Of a stretch of DNA of 64,000 bases, positions 23,296 through 34,060 are shown piece after piece; positions within the stretch are counted from its first letter, which is position 1; every line of letters starts with the position of its first letter. The stretch is taken from NCBI GenBank assembly GCA_028829895.1, contig CM054180.1, positions 92,877,135 to 92,941,134 on the forward strand. Reading direction: 5' to 3'. The notes beneath the pieces are model-generated. The model was not told where the DNA came from. It did not search any database and worked only from the letters and a program-made list of their open reading frames with translations. The position numbers and the translations under genes are program-made. This DNA comes from Sinotaia quadrata (lineage: Eukaryota > Mollusca > Gastropoda > Architaenioglossa > Viviparidae).

Positions 23296-24113
23296 ACCCT
23301 AGTGTGTATATTGTGAGTATATTGTCATACATCGTGTGCATACTGTCGAACGTTGTGTGTAAAATGTCATACACTATATATACTTTGGTATAGTGTGTGT
23401 ATAATGCTTTACCTTGTATGTAAACTGATGTACCTTATGTGCATACTCTCGTACAGTGTGTTTAAAATGTCGTACTTTGTGTGTAAAATGCCGTACTTTG
23501 TGTGTAAACTGTCATACACTGTGCATACTGTCGTATATTGTGTGTATACTGCCGTACATTGTTTGTAAACAATCGTAAATTACGTGTACTCAGCCGTACT
23601 TTGTGTAAACTGCAGTACCTTGTGTGTAAACTCTAGTAAACTGTGTGCATATACTGTCTTACCTTGTGTAAATTGCCGTATCTTGTGTAATCTACCGTAC
23701 CTTGTGATATTATATGCTTATTGTTATACATCGTGTGCATACTACCGTACCATGTGTGTAAACTGTCATACACTGTGTATAATATCGTACATTTTGTGTA
23801 CTGACGTACCTTGTGCGTATATTGCAATACAGTGTATGTAAACTACCGAACTGTGTGTGTTAACAGTTTTACACTGAGTATACTCTCGTACATAGTGTGC
23901 ATACTATCGTATCTTGTATATATACTTTGTTTTTTTTTACTGCCGGACATTGTGTGTATACTGTCATACATTGTGTGTATACTGTCGCATCTTTTGTCTA
24001 TACTAACGTACCTTGTGTGTATACGGTCCTAAATTGTGCGTATACTGAAATATCTTGTTGTACAGCCCTCCCTTGTGTGTATACTGACGTACCTGGTGTG
24101 TATACTGACGTAC
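23296..24113. repeat. degenerate 17-20 bp array abutting a splice donor
   Basis: About 40 diverged copies of a unit such as GTACCTTGTGTGTATACTGT. The array runs right up to base 24113, where the minus-strand reading of its last unit (GTACGTCAGTATAC) supplies the splice donor of the exon at 24114-24270. Open frames through it are low-complexity by-products. Confidence 0.85.
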
Positions 24114-24270
24114 CGTTTATAGATGCTGGTTACACCGTCGCTGTCGGTGGCGGCGTCCGTCATGCACAAGAACTTTCCTGGCTCCATGCACGGTGAGGGC
24201 GTGTCCAACAACAATTCCATAGAGCTGCACGGCACGCTGAACTCGGGCTCGCCGCACTGCACGCACGACC
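24114..24270 (-). CDS. modular gene: first half of type-2 three-finger domain
   Basis: Acceptor CCCCTTTCCAG, donor CG/GTACGT; 157 nt, entering in phase 1 and leaving in phase 2. It encodes GSCVQCGEPEFSVPCSS, then DTPSPCMEPGKFLCMTD, ending SIYKR: five cysteines in the CxxC...C...C...C order of an N-terminal three-finger half. The outgoing phase fits only the terminal exons at 19926-20103 and 9408-9585, which begin CV and supply the remaining seven cysteines. The exon is strikingly GC-rich against AT-rich flanks. The incoming phase 1 matches the linker exon at 26781-26828. Confidence 0.7.
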
Positions 24271-24515
24271 CTGGAAAGGGGTGATAACTGATGATTGTTA
24301 CAATGATATACAAATCTATTTTGTAGGCACTGACAGGAATGATGAAAGGAAATGCAAAGCTAAGAGAACACAATATACACATTTGCTGCACAGGGGGATT
24401 TGTACTGATCATTTACCAGTAAATAGTTGTTGTGCTTGTGACATAGCACACTCTATACACCCGTGTTTTGTCAAAATGATACATAACTCAAAATAAAGTC
24501 AAGATTTATGTTGGT

Positions 24516-24718
24516 TTAAACAGCGCGAAAGCGGCAGAAGCCGGAAGCGCCCCCTACACTCAATCAATCAAAAATCAAATCAATGTTGGTTTAACGCGAA
24601 AGCGGCGGAAGCCGGAAGCGTCCCCTACATTCAATCAAATGTTGGTTTTAAAAAAAAATTATTCAGCGCGAAAGCGCGGAAGCCGAAAGCGCCCCCTACA
24701 TTAATAATAAATGTTGGT
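24516..24718. repeat. GC-rich repeat, 3 copies of about 65-75 bp
   Basis: Each copy contains CAGCGCGAAAGCGG or ACGCGAAAGCGG, then GAAGCC(G)GAAGCG and CCCCTACA, followed by ATGTTGGTTT. The CpG-rich units stand out from the AT-rich surroundings. Function unknown. Confidence 0.85.
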
Positions 24719-24719
24719 A

Positions 24720-25077
24720 AAAGTGTCACCTCGCATCGGACCACCGACGAAGATGCACGCTAGAGCCCACTATGGAGAGAAGATTCACCCGATCAAAAAA
24801 CAACACTATACAGCTTTTGATTCTTCCTGCAGTGAGTTTCCTACAATGTCTACATCACTCAGCCTCCACTTGTCTTTCAGTCAGTCGTCTGCTCTGTCGT
24901 GCATCATTCAGCTGTCATCTTTCTAAATGTCATGTGGAATGTTGACCAGATAAACTGAAATCATTATAGTCGCATTCGTTTACAACTCTTCCCTGTGTGC
25001 ACGTCACTTCCAAACCGTTAGTCACGACAGTTACAGCAGCTCGTCTTCTGACTGCGGGAATAGTCTGGTACCGGATG

Positions 25078-25111
<34 letters not shown>

Positions 25112-25690
25112 AACAAGTTCAGAAACATAAAGAAAACTGATGAAATCAGGATTGAGCTAATGAGTTAGGTTAGCTGAACTAGATGCCAGTATGTGATCTT
25201 GAGAAATTAAATTAAAATCCTGGCAGTCTTTTCATGATTAACTGTCTCTAGAAGTGATTTTGTGTACAAGTAGTCAATGTTAAATATATTTAATCCACAA
25301 GATAATGCCTACGTGCTAGGACAGAATTCCTCGTCAGAAAATTATGACTACAGCCAAAATAATCCAAAAGTAAAATATTTTATCTTTATGTATCCACTAT
25401 GATAATATAATTCTTGATTCCTGATCTTGCAAGCTACAAATCATTCATTAAATATTGCCTCAGTCTGAAAGCAATACAGCTGTACACCTCCGGACATAAA
25501 CAAATGATCTAGCAAAGGTGGACATAAACAAATGACTCTAGAAAAGGCGGACATAATATTTGTACCAAGCATCAATATGCGCAATAAGTGTTACATATAA
25601 TGGTACAATGCAATTCCATTACAAGTGAAGAAATATTAAGTGTCTAGTCTCAGTTCACGGATACTAATGCACATGGTGGCTCCTACACGA
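24720..25690. other. intron sequence without a supported exon
   Basis: Contains a GAT microsatellite (25078-25113) and otherwise unique-looking DNA. A plus-strand frame at 24711-24926 has no domain features. Confidence 0.45.
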
Positions 25691-25694
25691 TAGT

Positions 25695-26572
25695 TACCAT
25701 AGAGCAGGACTCGTAAATAAGTAATGAAGTTCATTGTTTAGCAGAATTTAGGCTAGGTTGTAAATAAGTAATGAAGTTCATTGTTTAGCAGAATTTAGGC
25801 TAGGTTGTAAATAAGTAATGAAGTTCATTATTTAGCAGAATTTAGGCTAGGTTGTAAATAAGTAATGAAGTTCATTGTTTAGCAGAATTTAGGCTAGGTT
25901 GTAAATAAGTAATGAAGTTCATTGTTTAGCAGAATTTAGGCTAGGTTGTGAATAAGTAATGAAGTTCATTGTTTAGCAGAATTTAGGCTAGGTTGTAAAT
26001 AAGTAATGAAGTTCATTGTTCAGCAGAATTTAGGCTAGGTTGTAAATAAGTAATGAAGTTCATTGTTTAGCAGAATTTAGACTAGGTTGTAAATAAGTAA
26101 AGAAGTTCATTGTTTAGCAGAATTTAGGCTAGGTTGTAAATAAGTAATGAAGTTCATTGTTTAGCAGAATTTAGGCTAGGTTGTAAATAAGTAATGAAGT
26201 TCATTGTTTAGCAGAATTTAGGCTAGGTTGTAAATAAGTAATAAAGTTCATTGTTTAGCAGAATTTAGGCTAGGTTGTAAATAAGTAATGAAGTTCATTG
26301 TTTAGCAGAATTTTGGCTAGGTTGTAAATAAGTAATGAAGTTCATTGTTTAGCAGAATTTAGGCTAGGTTGTAAATAAGTAAAGAAGTTCATTGTTTAGC
26401 AGAATTTAGGCTAGGTTGTAAATAAGTAATGAAGTTCATTGTTTAGCAGAATTTAGGCTGAGTTGTAAATAAGTAATGAAGTTCATTGTTTAGCAGAATT
26501 TAGGCTAGGTTGTAAATAAGTAATGAAGTTCATTGTTTAGCAGAACTTAGGCTAGGTTGTAAATAAGTGGTG
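25695..26572. repeat. 47-bp satellite-like array, about 18 copies
   Basis: Long, highly homogeneous array with unit GTAATGAAGTTCATTGTTTA followed by GCAGAATTTAGGCTAGGTT. Copies differ by single substitutions (for example AAAGAAG for ATGAAG in two copies). Confidence 0.95.
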
Positions 26573-26780
26573 TGTGTTTATTTCAAGCAGTCTAGGTTTT
26601 AAAAAAATGTTGAGTGTGTTGATATCAAGCAGCATATTAAATCTTGCTTTCATTATGGTACATACATGTTGTAAACTTGCCTAGATTACGCGTTAAATGT
26701 GTATGAGCTTGAAATGTACATTTTCACTATACATCATGTTTTTAGATTACAATACAGCATAGTAATCCGTGAATACGTAC

Positions 26781-26828
26781 CAGAGGTGGGTGCTACTGTA
26801 GTTGAAGCTGTTGTAGAAGTAGTTTCTT
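26781..26828 (-). CDS. modular gene: Thr/Ser-rich linker exon (48 nt)
   Basis: Acceptor TCTCACAG, donor TCTG/GTACGT, phase 1 on both sides. It encodes EETTSTTASTTVAPTSG counting the shared border codons. Length, phase, the leading acidic pair and the PT(S/T)G end make it a diverged relative of the four 51-nt exons just upstream. Thr/Ser/Pro stretches of this kind are typical O-glycosylated stalks between extracellular domains. Confidence 0.65.
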
Positions 26829-27072
26829 CTGTGAGACATAAAGATGCAAATAATTTGTATTAGGGCATCCTGAAAATCATACATTCGAATGCGCGGATCA
26901 ATAGTTTAGTAAGAGATTTGTTTTATTACGTGAAGAAAATGTATTGATTTTATTTTAACAATAATGTCATTAATTAAACATTTTATGGAATTCAAAGATC
27001 TATCAATAACTGATATTTTCTCTTCACGAAATGAAAAGAGGAGAGGGGAAGAAGAAATATTTTGACTGAAGC

Positions 27073-27700
27073 ATGAATGCACGCGCATACAAACAGAAAT
27101 GCCCGCACGTCCACACACCTATAGATGTCCTCATTCTCAAAGACTCACTAACATCATTACAAAACTTAGCAAACCCTTTCCAATCAGCAAGAATACAAAT
27201 CACGAACCAAAGACTCACTAACATCATTACAAAGCTGAGCAAACCCTTTCCAGTCAACAAGAATACTAGTTACGAACCAAATATCCGATCACATACTTAA
27301 ACTAAACAAAAAATAGTCATACAATCAACACTAGTATGGATCCCCAACCACACCAACATTATAGGGAATGAAACAGCGGACATGGGAGCAAAATACGATA
27401 GCAAACAAGAAAAGTCACTAACCACACCAATACACAGAAGAAATTCAGACACAAATCAAATGAATATTACACAAAAGACCCCTACTCCCCTTCCCACCCA
27501 CCCCAGCTATCCAACATAATCTACAACAGAGCTATCTATAGACTAAGATTCACCTCCACAAGATTCACGCACAAATCAAACCTTGAACCAAAATGATGCA
27601 CTCAATGTAGGACAGACAACACAATTGAACACTTTCAGCTTCAATGTAATCAATTCATCAGAGAAACAACAAACCTACTATACTATAATTACCATTTACA
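27073..27700 (+). pseudogene. decayed retrotransposon RNase H and zinc-knuckle region
   Basis: The plus strand shows KDSLTSLQNLANPFQS (RNase H strand around the DS motif), then after a stop VWIPNHTNIIGNETADMGAK, matching the conserved RNase H ending WIPGH..IxGNExAD.xAK. Later comes CTQCRTDNTIEHFQLQC, a C-x2-C-x7-H-x4-C knuckle. Several stops and frame changes separate these. A roughly 66-bp internal duplication repeats the KDSLTS segment. This is a remnant of a LINE whose polyprotein ended with RNase H, lying inside an intron on the opposite strand. Confidence 0.75.
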
Positions 27701-28195
27701 ATCCAAACACAACTATATCCTAAACAACAAACCTTTTATAATTACCATTCACAATCCAAACGCAACGTTACCATAAACAACAAACCTACTATAATTACCA
27801 TTTACAATCCTAACACAACTTTACCCTAAACAACATAATCAACATCACTTTCACCAAGCACTCATCATATATCTCATTCAAACGCACTCCCTTCTTTTAA
27901 ATAATGTTACTATTATAACTCCACATGCACCACAATGAACCAACTCACCAACAAATACTACAAGCCTCAAATCACGACACAACACCGAAACGATTCACAC
28001 AAAACAAACCACAACTCAAAGACGAAAGAAACAACACAGCTACAATCCACCTCAAAAATACTGCTACACCCAAAAACATAATCAAAAGCTCACACTTCCA
28101 CCACCCAGCACACTCCTCACGCAAACACACTCCACCTTCTCCTCTAAAATTCCAACATAAAGAGAAAGGAAAAAGAAAAAAGAATTAAAGAATTT
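27700..28195 (+). other. A/C-rich tail region of the retroelement remnant
   Basis: Low-complexity A/C-rich sequence containing an imperfect duplication of ATTACCATTTACAATCC and many CAACA strings. It probably continues the decayed element; no gene is supported. Confidence 0.4.
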
Positions 28196-28483
28196 AAAAA
28201 TGAAGAAATATTATTTTTTTAAAAGACCTACAGCAGTGGAAGCAATATACAAACACGAAAAACAAAAACAGCCAAACAGCAGTACACCTCTTTAACTCTG
28301 AATGCAAGAGATGGCAGGAAGGATGTACATGAATCAAAGAAAAAACGAGAGCCGACAGAGAAGTCGAGATAGGAGGAAAGGTAGATAGGTAGGTAGGTAA
28401 ACATAAAGAACAAACATAGTGAGTTTCTAACTGATAGAACATTTGTAAGATATTACACAATACATTAAACTCTATATACCTAC

Positions 28484-28534
28484 CAGTTGTTGGTGGAAGT
28501 GTGATTGATGTTTGTTCTAATGTAGTCAATTCTT
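28484..28534 (-). CDS. modular gene: Thr/Pro linker exon, copy 4
   Basis: A 51-nt exon with acceptor TTTTCACACAG and donor ACTG/GTAGGT, phase 1 at both ends. It encodes EELTTLEQTSITLPPTTG with shared border codons. Symmetric phase means it can be gained, lost or skipped without breaking the frame. It is the most downstream of four near-identical copies. Confidence 0.7.
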
Positions 28535-29367
28535 CTGTGTGAAAAAGATAAATACATTTTTTTTATTGAAAAAATATAATAAAAGAAAAGTTTTCACGCA
28601 ATTATGTGGAGCATAAGAGGTTAACGGTGCAACAGCAACAGCAATTGTAATAAGACAGTAACAGGATTATTCAATAATGTAATCAGAAAGGTATTAATAT
28701 GCATATTCAGTAAATGAAACCATACTATTATTAATAGGATATTTAGTAAGTGTAATCAGACATACAATAACAGACATATTCAGTTAGAATAATCAAAGAA
28801 ACTTTAAAGTTATATTCAGTTAGTGTAATCAGAAAGACATATTCAATTCGTGTAATCAGACATATTTTAAGTACAATCAGACAGGCATATTCAATAAGTG
28901 CAATCAGACAGACATAAACAATTAGTATAACAAGACAGACATATTCAATTAGTGCAATAAGACAGACATATTCAATTAATGTAATCAGACAGACATATGC
29001 AGTTAGTGTAAACAGATACAGGCGCCTGGTGGCAATTGAAGATCAAAGCATGGCAACATATTAATATTACATGATGGATTATTTTTATACAGTCATCATT
29101 TTCACTTTATCCTGTCCTACTGTCTCACCCAGGTGTTGGTTATTAATTTCTAGTTTCTCTAATTTGAATTAAGCCAGAAATGTTTATGATGAATTCATTA
29201 CGACTGACGTTTGCATAAAGATAAACATAGATACAGACACAGAAGTCGAGATAGGAGGGAAGGTAGATAGGTAGGTAGGTAAACATAAAGAACAAACATA
29301 GTGTGAGTTTCTAACTGATAGAACATTTGTAAAATATTACACAATACATTAAACTCTATATACCTAC

Positions 29368-29418
29368 CAGTTGTTGGTGGAAGTGTGATTGATGTTTGTT
29401 CTAATGTAGTCAATTCTT
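29368..29418 (-). CDS. modular gene: Thr/Pro linker exon, copy 3
   Basis: The 51 exonic bases and both splice sites are the same as in copy 4 (28484-28534). Open on the minus strand, phase 1-1. Confidence 0.7.
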
Positions 29419-30329
29419 CTGTGTGAAAAAGATAAATACATTTTTTTTATTGAAAAAATATAATAAAAGAAATTTTTCACGCAATTCTGTGGAGCATAAG
29501 AGGTTAACGGTGCAACAGCAACAGCAATTGTAATAAGACAGTAACAGGATTATTCAATAATGTAATCAGAAAGGTATTAATATGCATATTCAGTAAATGA
29601 AACCATACTATTATTAATAGGATATTTAGTAAGTGTAATCAGACATACAATAACAGACATATTCAGTTAGAATAATCAAAGAAACTTTAAAGTTATATTC
29701 AGTTAGTGTAATCAGAAAGACATATTCAATTCGTGTAATCAGACATATTTTAAGTACAATCAGACAGGCATATTCAATAAGTGCAATCAGACAGACATAA
29801 ACAATTAGTATAACAAGACAGACATATTCAATTAGTGCAATAAGACAGACATATTCACAGTGTAACAAGGAAGACATATTCAATTAATGCAATCGGACAG
29901 ACATATTCACTTAGTGTAACAAGGCAGACATATTCAATTAGTGCAATCAGACAGACATATGCAGTTAGTGTAATCAGATACAGGCGCCTGGTGGCAATTG
30001 AACATCAAAGCATGGCAACATATTAATATTACATGATGGATTATTTTTATACAGTCATCATTTTCACTTCATCCTGTCCTACTGTCTCACCAAGGTGTTT
30101 GTTATTAATTTCTAGTTTCTCTAATTTGAATTAAGCCAGAAATGTTTATGATGAATTCATTACGACTGACGTTTGCATAAAGATAAACATAGATAGAGAC
30201 ACAGAAGTCGAGATAGGAGGGAAGGTAGATAGGTAGGTAGGTAAACATAAAGAACAAACATAGTGTGAGTTTCTAACTGATAGAACATTTGTAAGATATT
30301 ACACAATACATTAAACTCTATATACCTAC

Positions 30330-30380
30330 CAGTTGTTGGTGGAAGTGTGATTGATGTTTGTTCTAATGTAGTCAATTCTT
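30330..30380 (-). CDS. modular gene: Thr/Pro linker exon, copy 2
   Basis: Same 51-nt exon and splice sites as copies 3 and 4. The absence of any change across three copies suggests very recent duplication or gene conversion. Confidence 0.7.
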
Positions 30381-31239
30381 CTGTGTGAAAAAGATAAATA
30401 CATTTTTTTTATTGAAAAAATATAATAAAAGAAAAGTTTTCACGCAATTCTGTGGAGCATAAGAGGTTAAACGGTGCAACAGCAACAGCAATTGTAATAA
30501 GACAGTAACAGGCATATTCAATAATGTAATCAGAAAGGTATTAATATGCATATTCAGTAAATGAAACCATACTATTATTAATAGGATATTTAGTAAGTGT
30601 AATCAGACATACAATAACAGACATATTCAGTTAGAATAATCAAAGAAACTTTAAAGTTATATTCAGTTAGTGTACTCAGAAAGACATATTCAATTCGTGT
30701 GATCAGACATATTTTAAGTACAATCAGACAGGCATATTCAATAAGTGCAATCAGACAGACATAAACAATTAGTATAACAAGACAGACATATTCAATTAGT
30801 GCAATAAGACAGACATATTCACAGTGTAACAAGGAAGACATATTCAATTAGTGCAATCAAACAGACATATGCAGTTAGTGTAATCAGATACAGGCGCCTG
30901 GTGGCAATTGAACATCAAAGCATGGCAACATATTAATATAACATGATGGATTATTTTTATACAGTCATCATTTTCACTTCATCCTGTCCTACTGTCTCAC
31001 CCAGGTGTTGGTTATTAATTTCTAGTTTCTCTAATTTGAATTAAGCCAGAAATGTTTATGATGAATTCATTACGACTGACGTTTGCATAAAGATAAACAT
31101 AGATAGAGACACAGAAGTCGAGATAGGAGGGAAGGTAGATAGGTAGGTAGGTAAACATAAAGAACAAACATAGTGTGAGTGTCTAACTGATAGAACATTT
31201 GTAAGATATTACATAATACATTAAACTCTATATACCTAC

Positions 31240-31290
31240 CAGTTGTTGGTGGAAGTGTGATTGATGTCTGTTCTAATGTTGTCAATTCTT
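31240..31290 (-). CDS. modular gene: Thr/Pro linker exon, copy 1
   Basis: First of the four in transcript order. Two silent changes (ACA to ACA-neighbouring ACT codon and CAA to CAG) leave LTTLEQTSITLPPTTG unchanged. The acceptor reads CACATAG rather than CACACAG. The upstream intron differs, since the duplicated unit ends at about 31320. Confidence 0.7.
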
Positions 31291-31324
31291 CTATGTGAAA
31301 AAGATAAATAAATTATTTTATTGA

Positions 31325-31532
31325 AAAAATATAATAATTATGATGTTGCAATAGTCGGATCCTGATATCTTGGTGGAATACACTAATTATGTTGTTGGAA
31401 TAGTCGGACCATGATATTTTGGTGGAATACACTAATTATGATGTTGGAATAGTCGGACCATGATATCCTGGTGGAATACACTAATTATGATGTTGGAATA
31501 GTAGGACCATGATATCTTGGTGGAATAAAGTA
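31325..31532. repeat. 49-bp minisatellite, 4 copies
   Basis: Unit contains GTTGGAATAGTCGGACCATG and TGGTGGAATACACTAATTA. Confidence 0.9.
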
Positions 31533-31611
31533 GATGACACAAAAGCATTTGTATCTTAAATGTAACAGTTTCTGGTTAGCGGAGTTATTAGCATGTGATA
31601 TTTCTGTAAGA

Positions 31612-31612
31612 G

Positions 31613-31694
<82 letters not shown>
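31612..31694. repeat. GA microsatellite
   Basis: Uninterrupted AG repeat of about 80 bases. Confidence 0.98.
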
Positions 31695-31695
<1 letters not shown>

Positions 31696-31764
31696 AAGAA
31701 TCAAGTACAACATTACAAACAGACAGGCAGAGAGTGAAATAAACAACAGATATAGCGTGATTGG

Positions 31765-32092
31765 TCACACGGAGCGTGCTTGACCAGATGGAGCGTGCTT
31801 GGCCAGACGGATCATGACTGGCCATATGGAGAGTGCTTGACCAGATGGGAGCGTTCATGGCGAGATGGAGCATGCTTGGCCACATGGAAAGTGATTGGCC
31901 ACATGGAGCGTGCTTAGCCTTATGGAGCGTGCATGGCGAGATGAAGTGTTGCTTGGCTATATGGAGCGTGCATGGCGAGATGGAGCGTGTTTGGCCTAAT
32001 GGAGCGTGATTGGCGAGATGGAGCGTGTTTGGCCTTATGGAGCGTGCATGGCTAGATGGAGCGTGCTTGGCCAGATGGAGCGTGCATGGCAA
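31765..32092. repeat. 19-20 bp array (block 1)
   Basis: About 17 diverged copies of AGATGGAGCGTGCTTGGCC. Related arrays occur at the same relative place at 35577-36022 and 40677-40918, just beyond the donor side of three ShKT exons. Confidence 0.9.
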
Positions 32093-32242
32093 AATGTTCT
32101 ATAATTATCCATTTATGTTATGGAAATTAATAACTAACATTAACGAAACACGATACGATTAAGCAACAGTGATTTTGAAAACTGATAACACGCTAACACA
32201 ACATTGAATGATTCTAGTAAGTTAAGAAAATTAACGACTTAC

Positions 32243-32359
32243 GATTACAAACTCCACACGTCTTTGGGCAGATAGCTCGAATCAAAGTATCGTTACAGTT
32301 GTCTTGAAAGTCATCAGTACAATTCCCAATATAATGATCTCTACATTCTGAAGTCACGT
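32243..32359 (-). CDS. modular gene: ShKT domain exon 5
   Basis: A 117-nt exon, acceptor TTAATGTTTCAG, donor AATC/GTAAGT, phase 1 at both ends. It encodes one complete six-cysteine ShKT domain: DVTSECRDHYIGNC, then DDFQDNC and AICPKTCGVCN. The C-x-D.., ..AICPKTCGxC layout is diagnostic. ShKT domains are short disulfide-rich modules common in extracellular invertebrate proteins; despite the family name this does not imply toxicity. It is the last of five in transcript order and differs from exon 4 at a handful of residues (S/T, N/S, Q/K, N/D). Confidence 0.9.
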
Positions 32360-32738
32360 CTGAAACATTAATGCAATTAAACGATGAAATGTAAGAGACT
32401 AAATCAAAAGCCATTAGTTCAATCAGTACTAATCACATTTAAGAGATTAAATCAAAAGCCATTAGTGCAATCAGTACTAATCACATTTAAGAGACTAAAT
32501 CAAAAGCCATTAGTGCAATCAGTACTATCACATTTAAGAGACTAAGAGTACATTGCGAGTAATGACACCAGTTTAACTACATCAGGAAATGAAAAAAGAA
32601 ACAAAAGCAACACATGGAATAGAGAGAGAAGAGTGGCGAAAAAAAAAGACAGGAAAATTATAGTTTTACTTTACATCAGAAATAGTTTCAACTTTGGATA
32701 AATGAATAGATGGTTGAGTAACTGACGTACACACATAG

Positions 32739-32739
<1 letters not shown>

Positions 32740-32836
<97 letters not shown>

Positions 32837-32841
32837 CCTGG

Positions 32842-32920
<79 letters not shown>

Positions 32921-32957
32921 CCTGGTAGATAGATAGATAGATAGATAGATAACCTGG

Positions 32958-33056
<99 letters not shown>

Positions 33057-33062
33057 CCTGAT
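32740..33062. repeat. GATA microsatellite with AACCTG interruptions
   Basis: About 320 bases of GATA repeat broken by AACCTGGTAGATA at four places. Confidence 0.98.
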
Positions 33063-33404
33063 AGATAGCCTGGTAGAACTATGCGCGATGAAGATAGTAC
33101 ATTATACCGAGAAATATAGTAACTAGAATAATTGCAAATCGAATCTAGAGAATTTTGTTTTCCTTAAAAATTGCATATGGAATGATGATAGAAAGAATTC
33201 TTTGTCCCTCTATTAAACACTAATTTTAATAATATACAATACAATCATAATCAACTTGTCATCAACTTCCCCTTCTAATGTACTATTCCCATTCGAAACA
33301 TATGCCGATTTAATCGCATCAAACTATTCCATTTAATTTGATTAGTTTTCTAATCACCATAAAATTGAAATGAAGGAGGATTGGCTTGTATAGATGACGT
33401 GAAA

Positions 33405-34060
33405 GTCAATAGTTCAATAAATGGACATAGTTAAATCTTCTAGTTCAATAAATGGACACAGTTAAATCTTCTAGTGCAATAAATGGACACAGTTAAATCT
33501 TCTAGTGGAATAAATGGATACAGTTAAATCTTCTAGTGCAATAAATGGACACAGTTAAATCTTCTATTGCAATAAATGGACACAGTAAAATATTCTAATG
33601 CAATAAATGGACACAATCAAAACCTCTAGTTCAATAAATGGACACAGTTAAATCTTCTAGTGCAATAAATGGACACAATCAAAACCTCTAGTGCAATAAA
33701 TAGACACAATCAAAACCTATAGTGCAATAAATTGACACAGTTAAATCTTCTAGTGCAATAAATGGGCACAGTGAAAACCTCTAGTGTAATAAATGGATAG
33801 TTAAAACCTCTAATGCAATAAATGGATAAAAAATCTCTGCAATACATAGACACTGTTAAAACCTCTAGTGCAATAAATTTATGAAGAGAAAATCCATAGC
33901 GTAATAAATGGCCATACTTAATACCTATAGTGCAAACAAAATGGATATAGTTACAGTCAATAGTGTAATAAATGACATAGTTAATACCTAGTGCAATAGA
34001 TGTATGTAGTTAATGTCTGTAGTGAAATAAATGGATACAAGTATGTCCATAGTCTAATAG
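33405..34060. repeat. 31-bp minisatellite (unit 1 copy)
   Basis: Around 18 copies, decaying to the right, of a unit containing GCAATAAATGGACACAGTTA and AATCTTCTAGT. The homologous array is at 38565-39160. Confidence 0.9.

Larger units (their letters stand above)
20104..24113 (-). other. last intron of the modular gene (4.0 kb), repeat-filled
   Basis: It holds a CA microsatellite, three minisatellites, the 3' part of family X (copy C) and a long array of about 18-20 bp repeats that reaches the splice donor. I found no additional exon. Confidence 0.5.
28370..31320 (-). repeat. tandem quadruplication of a 0.88-0.96 kb exon-containing unit
   Basis: Four successive copies, three full and one partial at the high-coordinate end, of a unit carrying a 51-nt exon. 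Exon-to-exon spacing is 884, 962 and 910 bases. Copies share nearly all flanking sequence (for example ACGACTGACGTTTGCATAAA and CAGATACAGGCGCCTGGTGG). Differences are mostly in an internal degenerate repeat with GACAGACATATTCA. Confidence 0.95.

Noticed and set aside
23353..24032. Cysteine-rich frames such as CVNCSTLCVNSS on the plus strand
   Set aside because: They look cysteine-rich only because the repeat unit contains TGTGTG. Spacing is irregular, copies are frameshifted, and there are no splice borders.
25012..25047. Possible 36-nt phase 1-1 exon on the minus strand (CCCGCAG acceptor, AACG/GTTTGG donor)
   Set aside because: The donor is weak, the encoded peptide (RRRAAVTVVTNG) lacks the acidic and proline pattern of the other linkers, and there is no second copy.
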